Shown piece by piece: positions 1 through 8,062 of a stretch of DNA of 10,189 nucleotides. The DNA is from Pseudomonadota bacterium (GTDB taxonomy: Bacteria; Pseudomonadota; Alphaproteobacteria; Acetobacterales; Acetobacteraceae): positions 1-10,189 of the forward strand of contig JAKBCB010000094.1 of assembly GCA_021808185.1 (NCBI GenBank). Direction: 5' to 3'. A model generated the notes under the pieces. That model did not search any database. It was not told the origin of the DNA and saw only the letters and a program-made list of their open reading frames with translations. Position 1 is the stretch's first letter. Every line of letters begins with the position of its first letter. Position numbers and translations under genes: made by a program.

Positions 1-1
1 G

Positions 2-337
2 GGCTTCGCCGAACTTGCACGGCGCCAGGGCGACTATGCGCTCGTCGGCCTCGCCGTCCATGCGCGGCCCATCTTGGGGCGGACACGATTCGCGGCGATT
101 TCCCCAGTGTTCTTCTCCGTGAGCACGCGCCCGGTGCTGGCCCGTGCGGCGGTGGACGTGCTGACGAGCGAATCCATCCCGGATGCCGAGCGGCTTCGCC
201 TCGCGCAACAGGCGCTGGCCTCCGACCTCGATCCACCCACCGACCCGCAGGCGTCCTCCGCCATGCGGCTGCACTTGGCCCGCGTTCTGCTGGGCCGCGT
301 GGTGGCGCAGCTTCTGGGGGCAGACAATGGCAAGTGA
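2..337 (+). CDS. Molybdenum hydroxylase FAD-binding (medium, CoxM/XdhB-like) subunit, C-terminal part
   Basis: The frame is open from the window edge to TGA at 335-337, giving the last 111 residues of a protein whose start lies upstream. It opens with GFAELARRQGDYALVGLA, the stretch that in CoxM-type flavoproteins marks the start of the C-terminal domain (CO_deh_flav_C), and continues through a predicted helical tail (DPQASSAMRLHLARVLLGR) that matches the family's usual 'D-x-x-A-S-x-x-x-R' ending. In this family the subunit carries FAD and passes electrons from the iron-sulfur subunit to the final acceptor; the FAD-binding part is outside the window. The gene overlaps the next by 11 nt, as expected for a co-translated M-S-L subunit set. 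Identity rests on the C-terminal domain and on the two unambiguous partner subunits. The codons follow the same GC-rich use as the neighbours. Confidence 0.88.
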   Translation, partial: GFAELARRQGDYALVGLAVHARPILGRTRFAAISPVFFSVSTRPVLARAAVDVLTSESIPDAERLRLAQQALASDLDPPTDPQASSAMRLHLARVLLGRVVAQLLGADNGK

Positions 338-824
338 GGCCGTGACCATCACGCTATCCGTCAACGGCGAGGTGACCACACAGGCGGTCGAGCCGCGGAC
401 ACACCTTGCCGACCTGCTGCGCATGCGGCTCGGCCTGACAGGCACGCATCTGGGCTGCGAGCACGGCGTTTGCGGTGCCTGTACCGTGTTCGTCGATGGC
501 GCGACCGCGCGGGCATGCCTCGTGCTGGCTGTACAAGCAGACGGCGCCGTCGTCGAGACGATCGAGGGGCTGACGGATGCCGCCGACCCGACCCTGGCGG
601 CGCTGCAAGGCGCGTTCGTGGCGCGCAACGCGTTGCAGTGCGGCTTCTGCACGCCGGGCCTGCTGGCGACAGCGGTCGAATTTCTGCGGGAGGTGACAAC
701 CCCTTCCCGCGCCGACATCCGCGAACGTATCTCCGGGAATTACTGCCGCTGCACCGGGTACCACGCCATTGTGGACGCGATCGAGGATGCCGCTGCGCGG
801 CTTGCCGGGCGGGGGCCGACCTGA
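327..824 (+). CDS. Molybdenum hydroxylase [2Fe-2S] (small, CoxS/XdhA-like) subunit
   Basis: A 165-residue protein, the normal length for this subunit. The N-terminal ferredoxin-like domain (about 1-80) has Cys44, Cys49 and Cys52 in GCEHGVCGACTV plus Cys64, the four ligands of the plant-type [2Fe-2S] centre. The C-terminal helical domain has Cys105 and Cys108 (QCGFCTPG) and Cys140 and Cys142 (NYCRCTGY), the ligands of the second [2Fe-2S] centre near the molybdopterin. It relays electrons from molybdenum to FAD and is expected in the cytoplasm, since no signal peptide is seen. The start at 327 was chosen because a run of G at 316-320 sits 6 nt upstream and the protein then begins right at the ferredoxin fold; an in-frame ATG at 183 would add 48 residues lying inside the FAD-subunit gene. 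The stop TGA shares one base with the next ATG, implying translational coupling. Confidence 0.96.
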   Translation: MASEAVTITLSVNGEVTTQAVEPRTHLADLLRMRLGLTGTHLGCEHGVCGACTVFVDGATARACLVLAVQADGAVVETIEGLTDAADPTLAALQGAFVARNALQCGFCTPGLLATAVEFLREVTTPSRADIRERISGNYCRCTGYHAIVDAIEDAAARLAGRGPT

Positions 825-3214
825 TGGACCCGCTCGGCGCAATCGACCGTCCGAACAGCTATATCGGCCGCAGCGTGCCGCGCCCGAACGCGCGCCGGCT
901 GGTCGAAGGACGCGGCCAGTTCACCGACGATCTGCCGAGCCCTCCGCGTACCGTGCATGTTGCGTTCCTGCGCAGCCCCTACGCCCATGCGCGCATCCTC
1001 GGCATCGACCTGGATGCAGCACGCGCCCTGCCGGGGGTTGTACTGGTGGCAACCGGTGCCGACATCGCCACGGTCTGCTCGCCCTGGGTTGGTGTGCTGA
1101 CGCATTTCGCGGGGCTGAAATCCGCGCCGCAGCACCCGCTGGCGATCGACCGGGCGGTGTGGCTCGGTGAACCGATCGTCGCGGTGGTGGCCGCGACGCG
1201 GGCGCTCGCCGAAGACGCGATCGATCTGATCCGCATCGACTACGAGGAACTGCCCGCCGTCACCGACATCGATGCGGCACTGGCACCGGGTGCGCCGGTG
1301 ATCCACTCCGCACTGGGCGACAATCTTGCCTTTCAGCTCCGGCTGGAAAATGGCGCCGTGGACGATGCCTTCGCAGCGGCGCACGCGGTGGTGGAAGACG
1401 AGTTCGTCTTCAATCGCCATACCGCCGTGACGTTGGAAGCGCGAACGATCCTCGCTGATTACGATGCGAGTGAAAACCGTCTGACGGTGCATCAGTCCAC
1501 GCAGACGCCGTATCAGATGCAGGACGTGTATGCGCGTCATTTTTCCATCCCGGAGGCGAACGTACGCGTCGTTGCCCGCGATATCGGCGGCAGCTTCGGG
1601 ATGAAGCTGCATGTCTATGGCGACGAGATGGCAACCGTGGCCCTCAGTATCATGCTGCGCCGGCCAGTGAAGTTCGTCGCCGACCGGCTGGAATCCTTCG
1701 TCGCCGACATCCACACGCGCGCGCATCGGGTGCGGGCGCGCATGGCGGTCGCCGCCGACGGGACGATCACCGCCATGGCGGTGGACGATACCACCGGTAT
1801 CGGCCCCTACTCCGCCTATCCGCGCACCAGCGCAGTCGAGGGCAACCAGGCGGTGCGGCTGATGGGCGGCCCATACGCCCACCGGGCCTATCGCGGCACG
1901 CTGAAGGTGGTGTTCCAGAACAAGGCGATGATGAGCCAGTATCGCGCCGTCGGCCACCCGATCGCTTGCGCGGTGACAGAATCGCTGGTCGATCGCGCGG
2001 CAGCGGCGGTGGGGATCGATGCCATCGAAATGCGCCGGCGCAACCTGCTGACCGACGATGTCTATCCCTACACGTCCCCGACCGGCTACGTGTTCGAGCG
2101 ACTCTCGCATCACCAGTGCCTCGATGCGCTGGAACGCGCCTGCGACTATGCGTCCCTGCGGCGTGAGCAACAGACGTTGCGGGAGCAAGGTGTCTTCCGC
2201 GGCATCGGCTTGGCCGTATTCATCGAGATCACCAGTCCCGGCCCCGCCTTCTACGGTGTCGGCGGCGCGCATATCACCGCACAGGATGGCTGCGTGATGC
2301 AGCTCGACCCCTCCGGCGCGGTGCGGGTGCAGGTCAGCGTGACCGAGCAGGGCCAGGGTACGGAAGCGATCATGGCGCAGATCGCGGCGTCGGCGGTCGG
2401 CGTGCCGATGGAACATGTTCGCGTGGTTACCGGCGACACCGAGACGACGCCGTACGGCGGTGCCACCTGGGCATCGCGCGGGGCAGCGATCGGCGGTGAG
2501 GCGGTGCTGATTACCGGCCGCGTCCTGCGTCAGCAGCTTCTGGACCTCGCCGCCGCGATCCTACAGGCGCAGCCGGAGACACTGGACATCGCCGATGGTC
2601 TGATCGTGGACGCGACCGACGGACGCGAGCGGCTCTCGGTGGCGGAACTGGCGCGCATCGCCCATTTCCGCCCCGACACACTGCCGCCGGGCGTGCAGCC
2701 ACAGCTTGCCGCCGCGCGCAATCATGTGCCGCGCGGCCAAGCCTTTGCCTTCACCAACGGCATCCAGGCCAGCCATGTCGAGGTCGATATCGAGACCGGC
2801 TTCGTGCGCCTGCTCGGACATTGGGTCGTCGAGGATTGCGGCCGGCTGATCAACCCGTTGCTGGTGGACGAGCAGATCCGCGGTGGCGTGGTGCAGGGCA
2901 TCGGCGGAGCGCTGTTCGAGGAATGCATCTACTCCCCGGAAGGGCAGTTGCTGAACGCGACGCTGGCCGACTACCTGGTGCCAATGGCGGGCGAGATGCC
3001 GGACATCCATGTCTCGCATGTCACGACGCCGACGCTGCATAGCCAACTGGGCGCAAAGGGCGCGGGCGAAGCCGGTACGGCCGGTGCCGCGGCAGCGGTG
3101 CTCAATGCGGTCAACGATGCGCTGGCGCCTCTTGGCGCGCGGCTGACGGAAATTCCGCTGACACCGCAACGCATCCTGACCGCGCTCGGACAGATCCAGC
3201 GCCAAAGTCAATAA
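824..3214 (+). CDS. Molybdenum hydroxylase molybdopterin-binding (large, CoxL/XdhB-C-like) subunit
   Basis: A 796-residue catalytic subunit, typical in length for the CoxL-type family. The N-terminal a/b hammerhead domain covers roughly residues 20-140 (GRGQFTDDL, LRSPYAHARI), followed by the two molybdopterin-cytosine-dinucleotide-binding halves. GGSFGMK is at 255-261, the loop facing the molybdenum ligand reads QYRAVGHP at 372-379, and the catalytic glutamate is Glu749 in KGAGEAGT. Enzymes of this family hydroxylate a carbon with water as oxygen source, commonly on N-heteroaromatic rings or aldehydes. The loop lacks the AYRCSFR sequence of form I CO dehydrogenase and its cysteine, so this is not a CO dehydrogenase; it also differs from the AYRGAGR loop of form II relatives. 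The substrate cannot be named. The start is the ATG at 824 overlapping the preceding stop, with a G-rich Shine-Dalgarno at 807-815; longer in-frame starts lie inside the small subunit. No signal peptide. Confidence 0.94.
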   Translation: MDPLGAIDRPNSYIGRSVPRPNARRLVEGRGQFTDDLPSPPRTVHVAFLRSPYAHARILGIDLDAARALPGVVLVATGADIATVCSPWVGVLTHFAGLKSAPQHPLAIDRAVWLGEPIVAVVAATRALAEDAIDLIRIDYEELPAVTDIDAALAPGAPVIHSALGDNLAFQLRLENGAVDDAFAAAHAVVEDEFVFNRHTAVTLEARTILADYDASENRLTVHQSTQTPYQMQDVYARHFSIPEANVRVVARDIGGSFGMKLHVYGDEMATVALSIMLRRPVKFVADRLESFVADIHTRAHRVRARMAVAADGTITAMAVDDTTGIGPYSAYPRTSAVEGNQAVRLMGGPYAHRAYRGTLKVVFQNKAMMSQYRAVGHPIACAVTESLVDRAAAAVGIDAIEMRRRNLLTDDVYPYTSPTGYVFERLSHHQCLDALERACDYASLRREQQTLREQGVFRGIGLAVFIEITSPGPAFYGVGGAHITAQDGCVMQLDPSGAVRVQVSVTEQGQGTEAIMAQIAASAVGVPMEHVRVVTGDTETTPYGGATWASRGAAIGGEAVLITGRVLRQQLLDLAAAILQAQPETLDIADGLIVDATDGRERLSVAELARIAHFRPDTLPPGVQPQLAAARNHVPRGQAFAFTNGIQASHVEVDIETGFVRLLGHWVVEDCGRLINPLLVDEQIRGGVVQGIGGALFEECIYSPEGQLLNATLADYLVPMAGEMPDIHVSHVTTPTLHSQLGAKGAGEAGTAGAAAAVLNAVNDALAPLGARLTEIPLTPQRILTALGQIQRQSQ

Positions 3215-3228
3215 TAGACGAAGCACAC

Positions 3229-3235
3229 GGGAGAG
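3229..3235 (+). promoter_or_regulatory. Ribosome binding site of the ABC substrate-binding protein
   Basis: GGGAGAG lies 7 nt before the ATG at 3243 and fixes that start. The whole gap after the hydroxylase gene is 28 nt and contains no hairpin, T-run or promoter-like pair, so read-through from the hydroxylase genes is expected. Confidence 0.7.
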
Positions 3236-3242
3236 ACGGCAC

Positions 3243-4484
3243 ATGAGCAGGACGCTGACAGATCTGGATCGCCGGACCGTGCTGGGCGGCGGACTCGCGG
3301 CACTCGCGGCGCCGGCGCTGTTGCTGCGCGCCGCGCGGGCGGCGGATGAGCCGATCCGCATCGGCTTCCCGACGCCGTTGACCGGCCCATTCGGCGCCGA
3401 GGCGAAGGATCAGGTTCGCTGCGCACAGATTGCCGTCGATCAATTCAACGCCGCCGGTGGGCTGAACGGGCGAAAGGCGGAGCTGCTGGTGCGGGACGAC
3501 AAGTTGAACCCGGGCGAGGCGGCGACGCGCACGCTGGAACTGATCGAGCAGGATCATGTTGCCTGCATCGTCGGGTCGCTGTCGTCCTCGGTGCAACTCG
3601 CGGTCAATGAAGTCACCAAGGCACGCGGGATGCTGTACGTCTCGATCAGCCAGTCCGACACCATCACCGAGGCCAGCGACTTTGGCCGCACCACCTTCCA
3701 CGAGGCACTGAACCCGCACATGACGGCCGGCGCGGTCGCGCGACACGTGTTCAAGCCCGGCATGAAAGTGGCGATCCTGCTCGCCGACTACGCCTATGGC
3801 AACGAAATGGCCGCCGGCTTCCGCCGTGCCGCCGCCGCGATCGGCGGAGTCGAGATCGTGCTGGAGCAGAAACATCCATTCGGCACGGCCGACTACTCGA
3901 CCTTCCTGCCTCGGCTCCGCTCGGTGAAGCCAGACGTCGTCTGCATCTGCAATTTCGGCCGCGATCAGGCGAATTCGATCAAGCAGGCCGTGGATTTCGG
4001 GATCACGCGGCAGGCGCGCATCGTCGTGCCCGTGCTGCTCTACAACCAGCGCCTCGCGGGCAGCCCCGAGGCGTTCGAGGGGATCGTCGGCGGGGCCAAC
4101 TACTACTGGACGATCGAGGACCGGGTGCCGTCGGCCAAGGCGTTCAACGACGCCTATCGCGCCGCCAACAACGGTGCGGTCCCCTCCGACTATGGCGCCT
4201 ACGGCTACAGCGGCGTGCGTCTGGTTCTGGAGGCGATGCGCCGCGCTGGTGGTGTCGGGACAGACGCCGTGGTGCGTGAACTCGAAGGCTACCACTACGA
4301 TACCTGCAAAGGTCCCGAGACGATGCGCGCCTGCGACCACCAGGCCATTCAGTCGGTGCTGATCCTGCAATCGAAAGCCAAAGCCGCGATGAAGAGCGCG
4401 GCGGACCTCTTCGATGTGCTGGCGATCGAGGAAGGCAGCGAAGCCAATCTGCGGAGCTGCGCCGACCTCGGGCACAAGACATGA
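3243..4484 (+). CDS. ABC transporter substrate-binding protein, HAAT/LivK family, with Tat-type signal
   Basis: A 413-residue periplasmic type 1 solute-binding protein. The N-terminus has twin arginines (Arg10-Arg11 in DRRTVLGGG), a hydrophobic, alanine-rich stretch (about 13-28) and a plausible cleavage site after ARA at residue 33, so export by Tat is likely. The mature part starts with IRIGFPTPLTGPFG, the family's first strand and loop, followed by IAVDQFNAAGGLNGR and later YGAYGYSGVRLVLEAMRRAG, the usual C-terminal helix region. Cys residues near the C-terminus (TCKGPETMRACDHQ) could form a disulfide. Members of this family bind branched-chain amino acids, amides, urea or aromatic acids, so the name 'branched-chain amino acid' should not be taken as a substrate call. 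It heads the importer genes and sits 28 nt behind the hydroxylase large subunit, which suggests it captures that enzyme's substrate or a related compound; this is inference. Confidence 0.93.
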   Translation: MSRTLTDLDRRTVLGGGLAALAAPALLLRAARAADEPIRIGFPTPLTGPFGAEAKDQVRCAQIAVDQFNAAGGLNGRKAELLVRDDKLNPGEAATRTLELIEQDHVACIVGSLSSSVQLAVNEVTKARGMLYVSISQSDTITEASDFGRTTFHEALNPHMTAGAVARHVFKPGMKVAILLADYAYGNEMAAGFRRAAAAIGGVEIVLEQKHPFGTADYSTFLPRLRSVKPDVVCICNFGRDQANSIKQAVDFGITRQARIVVPVLLYNQRLAGSPEAFEGIVGGANYYWTIEDRVPSAKAFNDAYRAANNGAVPSDYGAYGYSGVRLVLEAMRRAGGVGTDAVVRELEGYHYDTCKGPETMRACDHQAIQSVLILQSKAKAAMKSAADLFDVLAIEEGSEANLRSCADLGHKT

Positions 4485-4512
4485 ATTCGGACCGTCCGGG
4501 AAAGGACGCTAG

Positions 4513-5388
4513 ATGGAAATCGACCTGATCGCCGTCCAGCTGTTCACCGGCGTGGCACTGGGCGCAGTGTTCGTGCTGCTGTCAACCGGGTTGTCGATCA
4601 TCTTTGGAATGCTCGGCGTCGTCAATTTCGCGCACGGCGCATTCTACATGACGGGCGCCTATGCGGGTGTGTTCTTCCTTGCATTGACCGGCAATTTCTG
4701 GCTGGCCCTGGCCGCCGTGCCACTGCTGATCGGCGCCCTGGGCTTGGGTGTCGAACGTCTACTCATTCGTCCGCTCTATGGCCGTGGCCCCGACTATCCG
4801 CTGCTGCTGACCTTCGGCCTTGGCTACGTGTTGGTCGAGATTGTGCGCATCCTATTCGGCACCGACGGCGTGCCATTCGAGACGCCCGCGCTGCTGTCCG
4901 GCGGCATCGATCTCGGGGGGCTCGGCTACTTCCCCGCCTACCGGCTGTTCGTGATCGCGGTGACGGCGGTGATCCTGCTGCTGCTCTGGCTACTTCTGGC
5001 GCGCACGCGATACGGCCTGATCATTCGCGCCGGTGCGCGGGACCCGGAGATCCTGTCGATTCTGGGCATCGACATCGCCCGCGTTTGGCTGCTGGTGTTC
5101 GGGCTGGGCACCGGGCTTGCGGCGCTGGCCGGGCTGCTCGCCGCGCCGATGCGCAGCGTCAATCCGGAAATGGGGGTGGCGGTTCTGGTCGAGGCATTCG
5201 TCGTCACCGTCATTGGTGGGATGGGATCGCTGCTGGGGGGCGCCATCGCCGGCATGCTGGTGGGCATCGTCGTGAGTCTCACCGCGCTATGGATGCCGGA
5301 GATGTCCACCATCTCCATGTTCGCGCTGATGACGCTGGTGCTGTTGATCCGGCCGCAGGGACTGTTCGGCCGCGGCCTCGCGCGATGA
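4513..5388 (+). CDS. livH: ABC importer permease, LivH family
   Basis: A 291-residue inner-membrane permease. The hallmark LivH segment IFGMLGVVNFAHG is at residues 30-42 within the first hydrophobic block, and the cytoplasmic coupling region appears at about 165-190 (TRYGLIIRAGARDPEILSILGID), with GGMGSLLGG at 235-243 before the last helices. About eight hydrophobic segments are visible. With LivM it forms the transmembrane channel served by the binding protein at 3243. The ATG at 4513 has AAAGGA at 4501-4506 at 6 nt spacing, and the gene is 28 nt after the binding-protein stop. It ends in an ATGA overlap with the next permease, so the two are likely translated in a coupled way, as expected for a 1:1 pair. 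The family is certain; the transported compound is not. Confidence 0.95.
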   Translation: MEIDLIAVQLFTGVALGAVFVLLSTGLSIIFGMLGVVNFAHGAFYMTGAYAGVFFLALTGNFWLALAAVPLLIGALGLGVERLLIRPLYGRGPDYPLLLTFGLGYVLVEIVRILFGTDGVPFETPALLSGGIDLGGLGYFPAYRLFVIAVTAVILLLLWLLLARTRYGLIIRAGARDPEILSILGIDIARVWLLVFGLGTGLAALAGLLAAPMRSVNPEMGVAVLVEAFVVTVIGGMGSLLGGAIAGMLVGIVVSLTALWMPEMSTISMFALMTLVLLIRPQGLFGRGLAR

Positions 5389-6356
5389 CATCGGCACGGA
5401 GCGAAGCACACGAGCCGACACGCGCGCAACGCTGGCGCGTGCCGCTGGTTGCCGCCGTGCTGGCGGTGCTGCCGTGGATCGCACCATCGCAGGCGCTGGC
5501 GGTGAACATTCTGATCTACGGCCTGTATGCGACCGGCTTCAATCTGCTGTTCGGCTACATGGGCCTGCTGTCCTTCGGCCATGCCGCCTTTCTCGGCGCC
5601 GGCGCCTATGGCGCGGGGATCGCGCTCGCACGGTTCGGCGTCGGCTGGTTCGGCGCCATCGCGATCGGGGTGGCAGCTTCAGGACTACTGGCCGTGCTGA
5701 TCGGCGCTCTGTCGATCCGGTCGCGTGGCATCTACTTCAGTATGGTCACGCTGGCGTTGGCTCAGCTCGTCTATTACGTCGCCTTCCAGGCGGAAAGCTG
5801 GACGGGCGGTGAGAACGGGCTGCGCGGGCTGACGGTCAGCAGCTTGCGGATCGGCCCGCTGTCCCTGAACTTCCTTGACCCGACGATCAAATACTACGTC
5901 ATCTTTGGCTTCGTCACCGCCGCGTTATGGGCGATATCGCGCCTGCTCAACTCGCCGTTCGGCGCGACCATCGAGGCGATTCGTGAGAATGAGGGCCGCG
6001 CGCAGGCCTGCGGCTACGACGTGCGCCGCATGAAGCTGATGGCGTTCACCCTATCCGGCCTCGTTTGCGGGCTGGCGGGGGCGTTGGATGCGCTGCATCT
6101 GTCAATCGTGCCGATTGACACGCTGTATTACCAGACTTCCGGCCTCGCGGTCATGATGGCGCTGCTGGGTGGCGCCGGCACGTTCCTCGGCCCGTTCGTC
6201 GGTGCCGCGATCTTCCTGCTGATCGAGGACAGCTTCTCGCTCTGGACCTCGCACTGGCAGTTGTTCGTCGGCGCAATCTTCATCCTCGCCGTGCTGTTCC
6301 TGCCGCGCGGAGCATGGGGGACGCTCGTCGCCTGGCGCGCGGATCGGCGCGCATGA
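5385..6356 (+). CDS. livM: ABC importer permease, LivM family
   Basis: A 323-residue permease partner of LivH. After a short hydrophilic, arginine-containing N-terminus (1-18) and a first helix (about 20-40), it shows the LivM signature FGYMGLLSFGHAAFLGAGAYG at about 56-76, written here in two overlapping pieces FGYMGLLSFGHA and HAAFLGAGAYG. The cytoplasmic loop that contacts the ATPase, AIRENEGRAQACGYDV, begins at residue 198 and is strongly typical of the family. The C-terminal helices include ALLGGAGTFLGPFVGAAIF. The start is the ATG at 5385 in the ATGA overlap with livH; there is no good Shine-Dalgarno of its own, so translation probably depends on ribosomes finishing livH. Much longer in-frame extensions to 5085 lie wholly inside livH and are not credible. 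It ends in another ATGA overlap with the ATPase gene. Confidence 0.95.
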   Translation: MTSARSEAHEPTRAQRWRVPLVAAVLAVLPWIAPSQALAVNILIYGLYATGFNLLFGYMGLLSFGHAAFLGAGAYGAGIALARFGVGWFGAIAIGVAASGLLAVLIGALSIRSRGIYFSMVTLALAQLVYYVAFQAESWTGGENGLRGLTVSSLRIGPLSLNFLDPTIKYYVIFGFVTAALWAISRLLNSPFGATIEAIRENEGRAQACGYDVRRMKLMAFTLSGLVCGLAGALDALHLSIVPIDTLYYQTSGLAVMMALLGGAGTFLGPFVGAAIFLLIEDSFSLWTSHWQLFVGAIFILAVLFLPRGAWGTLVAWRADRRA

Positions 6357-7153
6357 GGCAGCCGGTTCCGCCACTTGAGTCATCGGCGAGCGCCGACACA
6401 GTCCTCGCGGCCGAAGGGCTAGGCAAGCGCTACGGCGGTTTCGTGGCACTGGCTGATGTCAGCGTGGCGTTCACGCGCGGACGGCTCACCGCGATCATCG
6501 GACCGAACGGCGCCGGAAAGAGCACGTTTTTCGCGCTGCTGTCGGGCGCCGCGACACCCAGCAGCGGGCGCATCCGGCTGGAGGGCGCCGACATTGCCGG
6601 ACAGGCGCAATTCCGCTTTGCCCGCATGGGTATCGCGCGCTCCTACCAGATCACCAGCCTGTTTCCAGAACTGACAGCGCATGAGAACGTTCGCGTCGCC
6701 TGCCAGGCGGTGCACGCCCCGGCACGGCGCGACCTGTGGCGCGGCCGCTCGCACTACCGCGCGCTGGTCGAGGAAGCGGATGCGGCCCTGGCGCAGGTCG
6801 GGCTGCTGGCGCGCCGATCACGCCCGGCATCCCGCCTCGCGCATGGGGAGCAGCGGGCGCTGGAAATCGCGGTCGCGCTCGCCGGCCGCCCGAAACTGCT
6901 GCTGCTCGACGAGCCGACGGCGGGGATGAGCCCGGAAGAAACCAAGGAGATGATGGACCTCATCGCCCGCCTCGCCACCGAACGCACTGTGCTGCTGGTT
7001 GAACACAAGATGAAGCTGGTCATGGGCCTCGCCGAGCGGATCGTCGTGCTGCATCAAGGGCGCCTGCTGGCGTCCGGCTCGCCCGACGACATCCGCGTGC
7101 ATCCCGAGGTGCGCCGGGTCTATCTCGGCGAAGGCAGATCTGGCCGTGGCTGA
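6353..7153 (+). CDS. livG: ABC importer ATP-binding protein, LivG family
   Basis: A 266-residue ATPase. Walker A is GPNGAGKST at 50-58, the Q-loop region reads ARSYQITSLFPELTAHENV, the signature is LAHGEQRALEIA from residue 162, Walker B is LLLLDEPTAGM with Asp186-Glu187, and the switch histidine is His218 in VEHKM. The signature position normally held by Ser (LSYGEQ in most LivG) is Ala163 here, which is unusual for ABC ATPases in general though the rest is standard. With LivF it powers import through LivH/LivM from the cytoplasmic face. The ATG at 6353 in an ATGA overlap with livM was chosen; an in-frame ATG at 6314 has its GGAG only 1 nt away and would add 13 residues buried in livM. The protein has a slightly long N-terminus (about 18 residues) before the first strand. 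Confidence 0.95.
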   Translation: MRQPVPPLESSASADTVLAAEGLGKRYGGFVALADVSVAFTRGRLTAIIGPNGAGKSTFFALLSGAATPSSGRIRLEGADIAGQAQFRFARMGIARSYQITSLFPELTAHENVRVACQAVHAPARRDLWRGRSHYRALVEEADAALAQVGLLARRSRPASRLAHGEQRALEIAVALAGRPKLLLLDEPTAGMSPEETKEMMDLIARLATERTVLLVEHKMKLVMGLAERIVVLHQGRLLASGSPDDIRVHPEVRRVYLGEGRSGRG

Positions 7154-7865
7154 GCCGCTGCTCGCAATCACCGATCTCAATGCCTGGTACGGCCCGGCGC
7201 ATGTCCTGCAAGGCGTCAGCCTGCACGTCGGACGCGGCGAAATCGTGGCCCTGATCGGCCGCAACGGTGTCGGCAAGACCACGACCATCCGCGCAGCGAT
7301 GGGGCTGGTGGCAAAGCGCACCGGCACGGTGCGGTTCGACGGCGCGGAGATCGGCCCGCGCCCGTCCCATGCCCGGTTCGCGGCCGGCCTCGGCTATGTC
7401 CCCGAGGAGCGGCGGATCGTGCCCGGGCTGACGGTGCGGGAAAATCTGCGGCTCGGCCTGCTTGCGGCGGGTGCCGGCGCGGCGGAGGAGGGCCGCGCCA
7501 TCGACGAAATGGCGCGGCGTTTTCCCCGCCTCGGCGAGCGGTTCGAGCAGGAGGCGATTACCATGTCCGGCGGCGAGCAGCAGATGCTCGCCATCGCGCG
7601 GGCGCTGCTGTCACGGCCGAAAATGATCCTTTTGGATGAACCCTCCGAAGGGATCATGCCCGCCCTGGTGGATGAGATGGCCGACCTGTTCCTGGACCTG
7701 CGACGCGGCGGCACAACGCTGCTTCTGGTCGAGCAGAATGTTGAGCTGGCGCTGGAAATCTCCGATCGCGCCTATGTGCTCGATCAGGGCCGGGTGGTCC
7801 ATGAGGGCGCAAGCGGCATCCTGCTGGCCGATCCGACGATCCGCGACCGCTATTGCGGGATTTGA
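7146..7865 (+). CDS. livF: ABC importer ATP-binding protein, LivF family
   Basis: A 239-residue ATPase, normal for LivF. Walker A is GRNGVGKTT at 38-46, the signature MSGGEQQMLAIARAL begins at residue 140, Walker B is ILLDEPSEGI with Asp164-Glu165, and LLLVEQNVELAL replaces the switch histidine by Gln in the way usual for LivF. It pairs with LivG. The start is GTG at 7146, overlapping livG by 8 nt, with GAAGG at 7130-7134 upstream; no in-frame ATG fits the conserved N-terminus (EPLLAITDLNAWYGPAHVL). This is the last gene of the importer set. No terminator directly follows; the first strong one is 276 nt downstream. Confidence 0.95.
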   Translation: MAEPLLAITDLNAWYGPAHVLQGVSLHVGRGEIVALIGRNGVGKTTTIRAAMGLVAKRTGTVRFDGAEIGPRPSHARFAAGLGYVPEERRIVPGLTVRENLRLGLLAAGAGAAEEGRAIDEMARRFPRLGERFEQEAITMSGGEQQMLAIARALLSRPKMILLDEPSEGIMPALVDEMADLFLDLRRGGTTLLLVEQNVELALEISDRAYVLDQGRVVHEGASGILLADPTIRDRYCGI

Positions 7866-8062
7866 CCGAGGTTGGCCGTGGCCGCGGGAAGATCGGCTGT
7901 AGCAACAATGCGGCAAGGCCGGGCCTGAGGGGACGCTAAACCCGGGGCGATCCAGCTTCGTGTTCGCGCGGCACGCTGATGATCCTCGCCTCGGTAAACC
8001 CGCACCCCGCCTGCCCGACCGTTCCCAAACGGTCATCTGGGTGATCGCACCGGAATCCCACC

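Noticed and set aside
740..2416. 558-codon open frame on the minus strand opposite the large hydroxylase subunit
   Set aside because: Low-complexity His/Arg/Asp-rich translation with no recognisable motif, directly opposite a gene with full catalytic motifs; long antisense frames are common in GC-rich DNA.
824..3214. Aerobic CO dehydrogenase large subunit (coxL form I)
   Set aside because: The AYRCSFR loop with its cysteine is absent; the loop is QYRAVGHP.
3111..4475. 454-codon minus-strand frame opposite the substrate-binding protein
   Set aside because: Mirror frame of a well-supported gene, rich in His/Arg/Gly, no known domain seen.
3219..5412. Direct repeat CGAAGCACACG at 3219-3229 and 5402-5412
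   Set aside because: Only 11 nt, one copy in a spacer and one inside livM, no flanking similarity; probably chance.
6314..6355. Upstream ATG start for livG
   Set aside because: Its GGAG is only 1 nt from the ATG and the extra 13 residues lie inside livM; the ATGA overlap at 6353 matches the operon pattern.
3243..7865. Calling the importer a proven branched-chain amino acid system
   Set aside because: The family covers many substrates and the genomic setting points elsewhere; only the family is supported.
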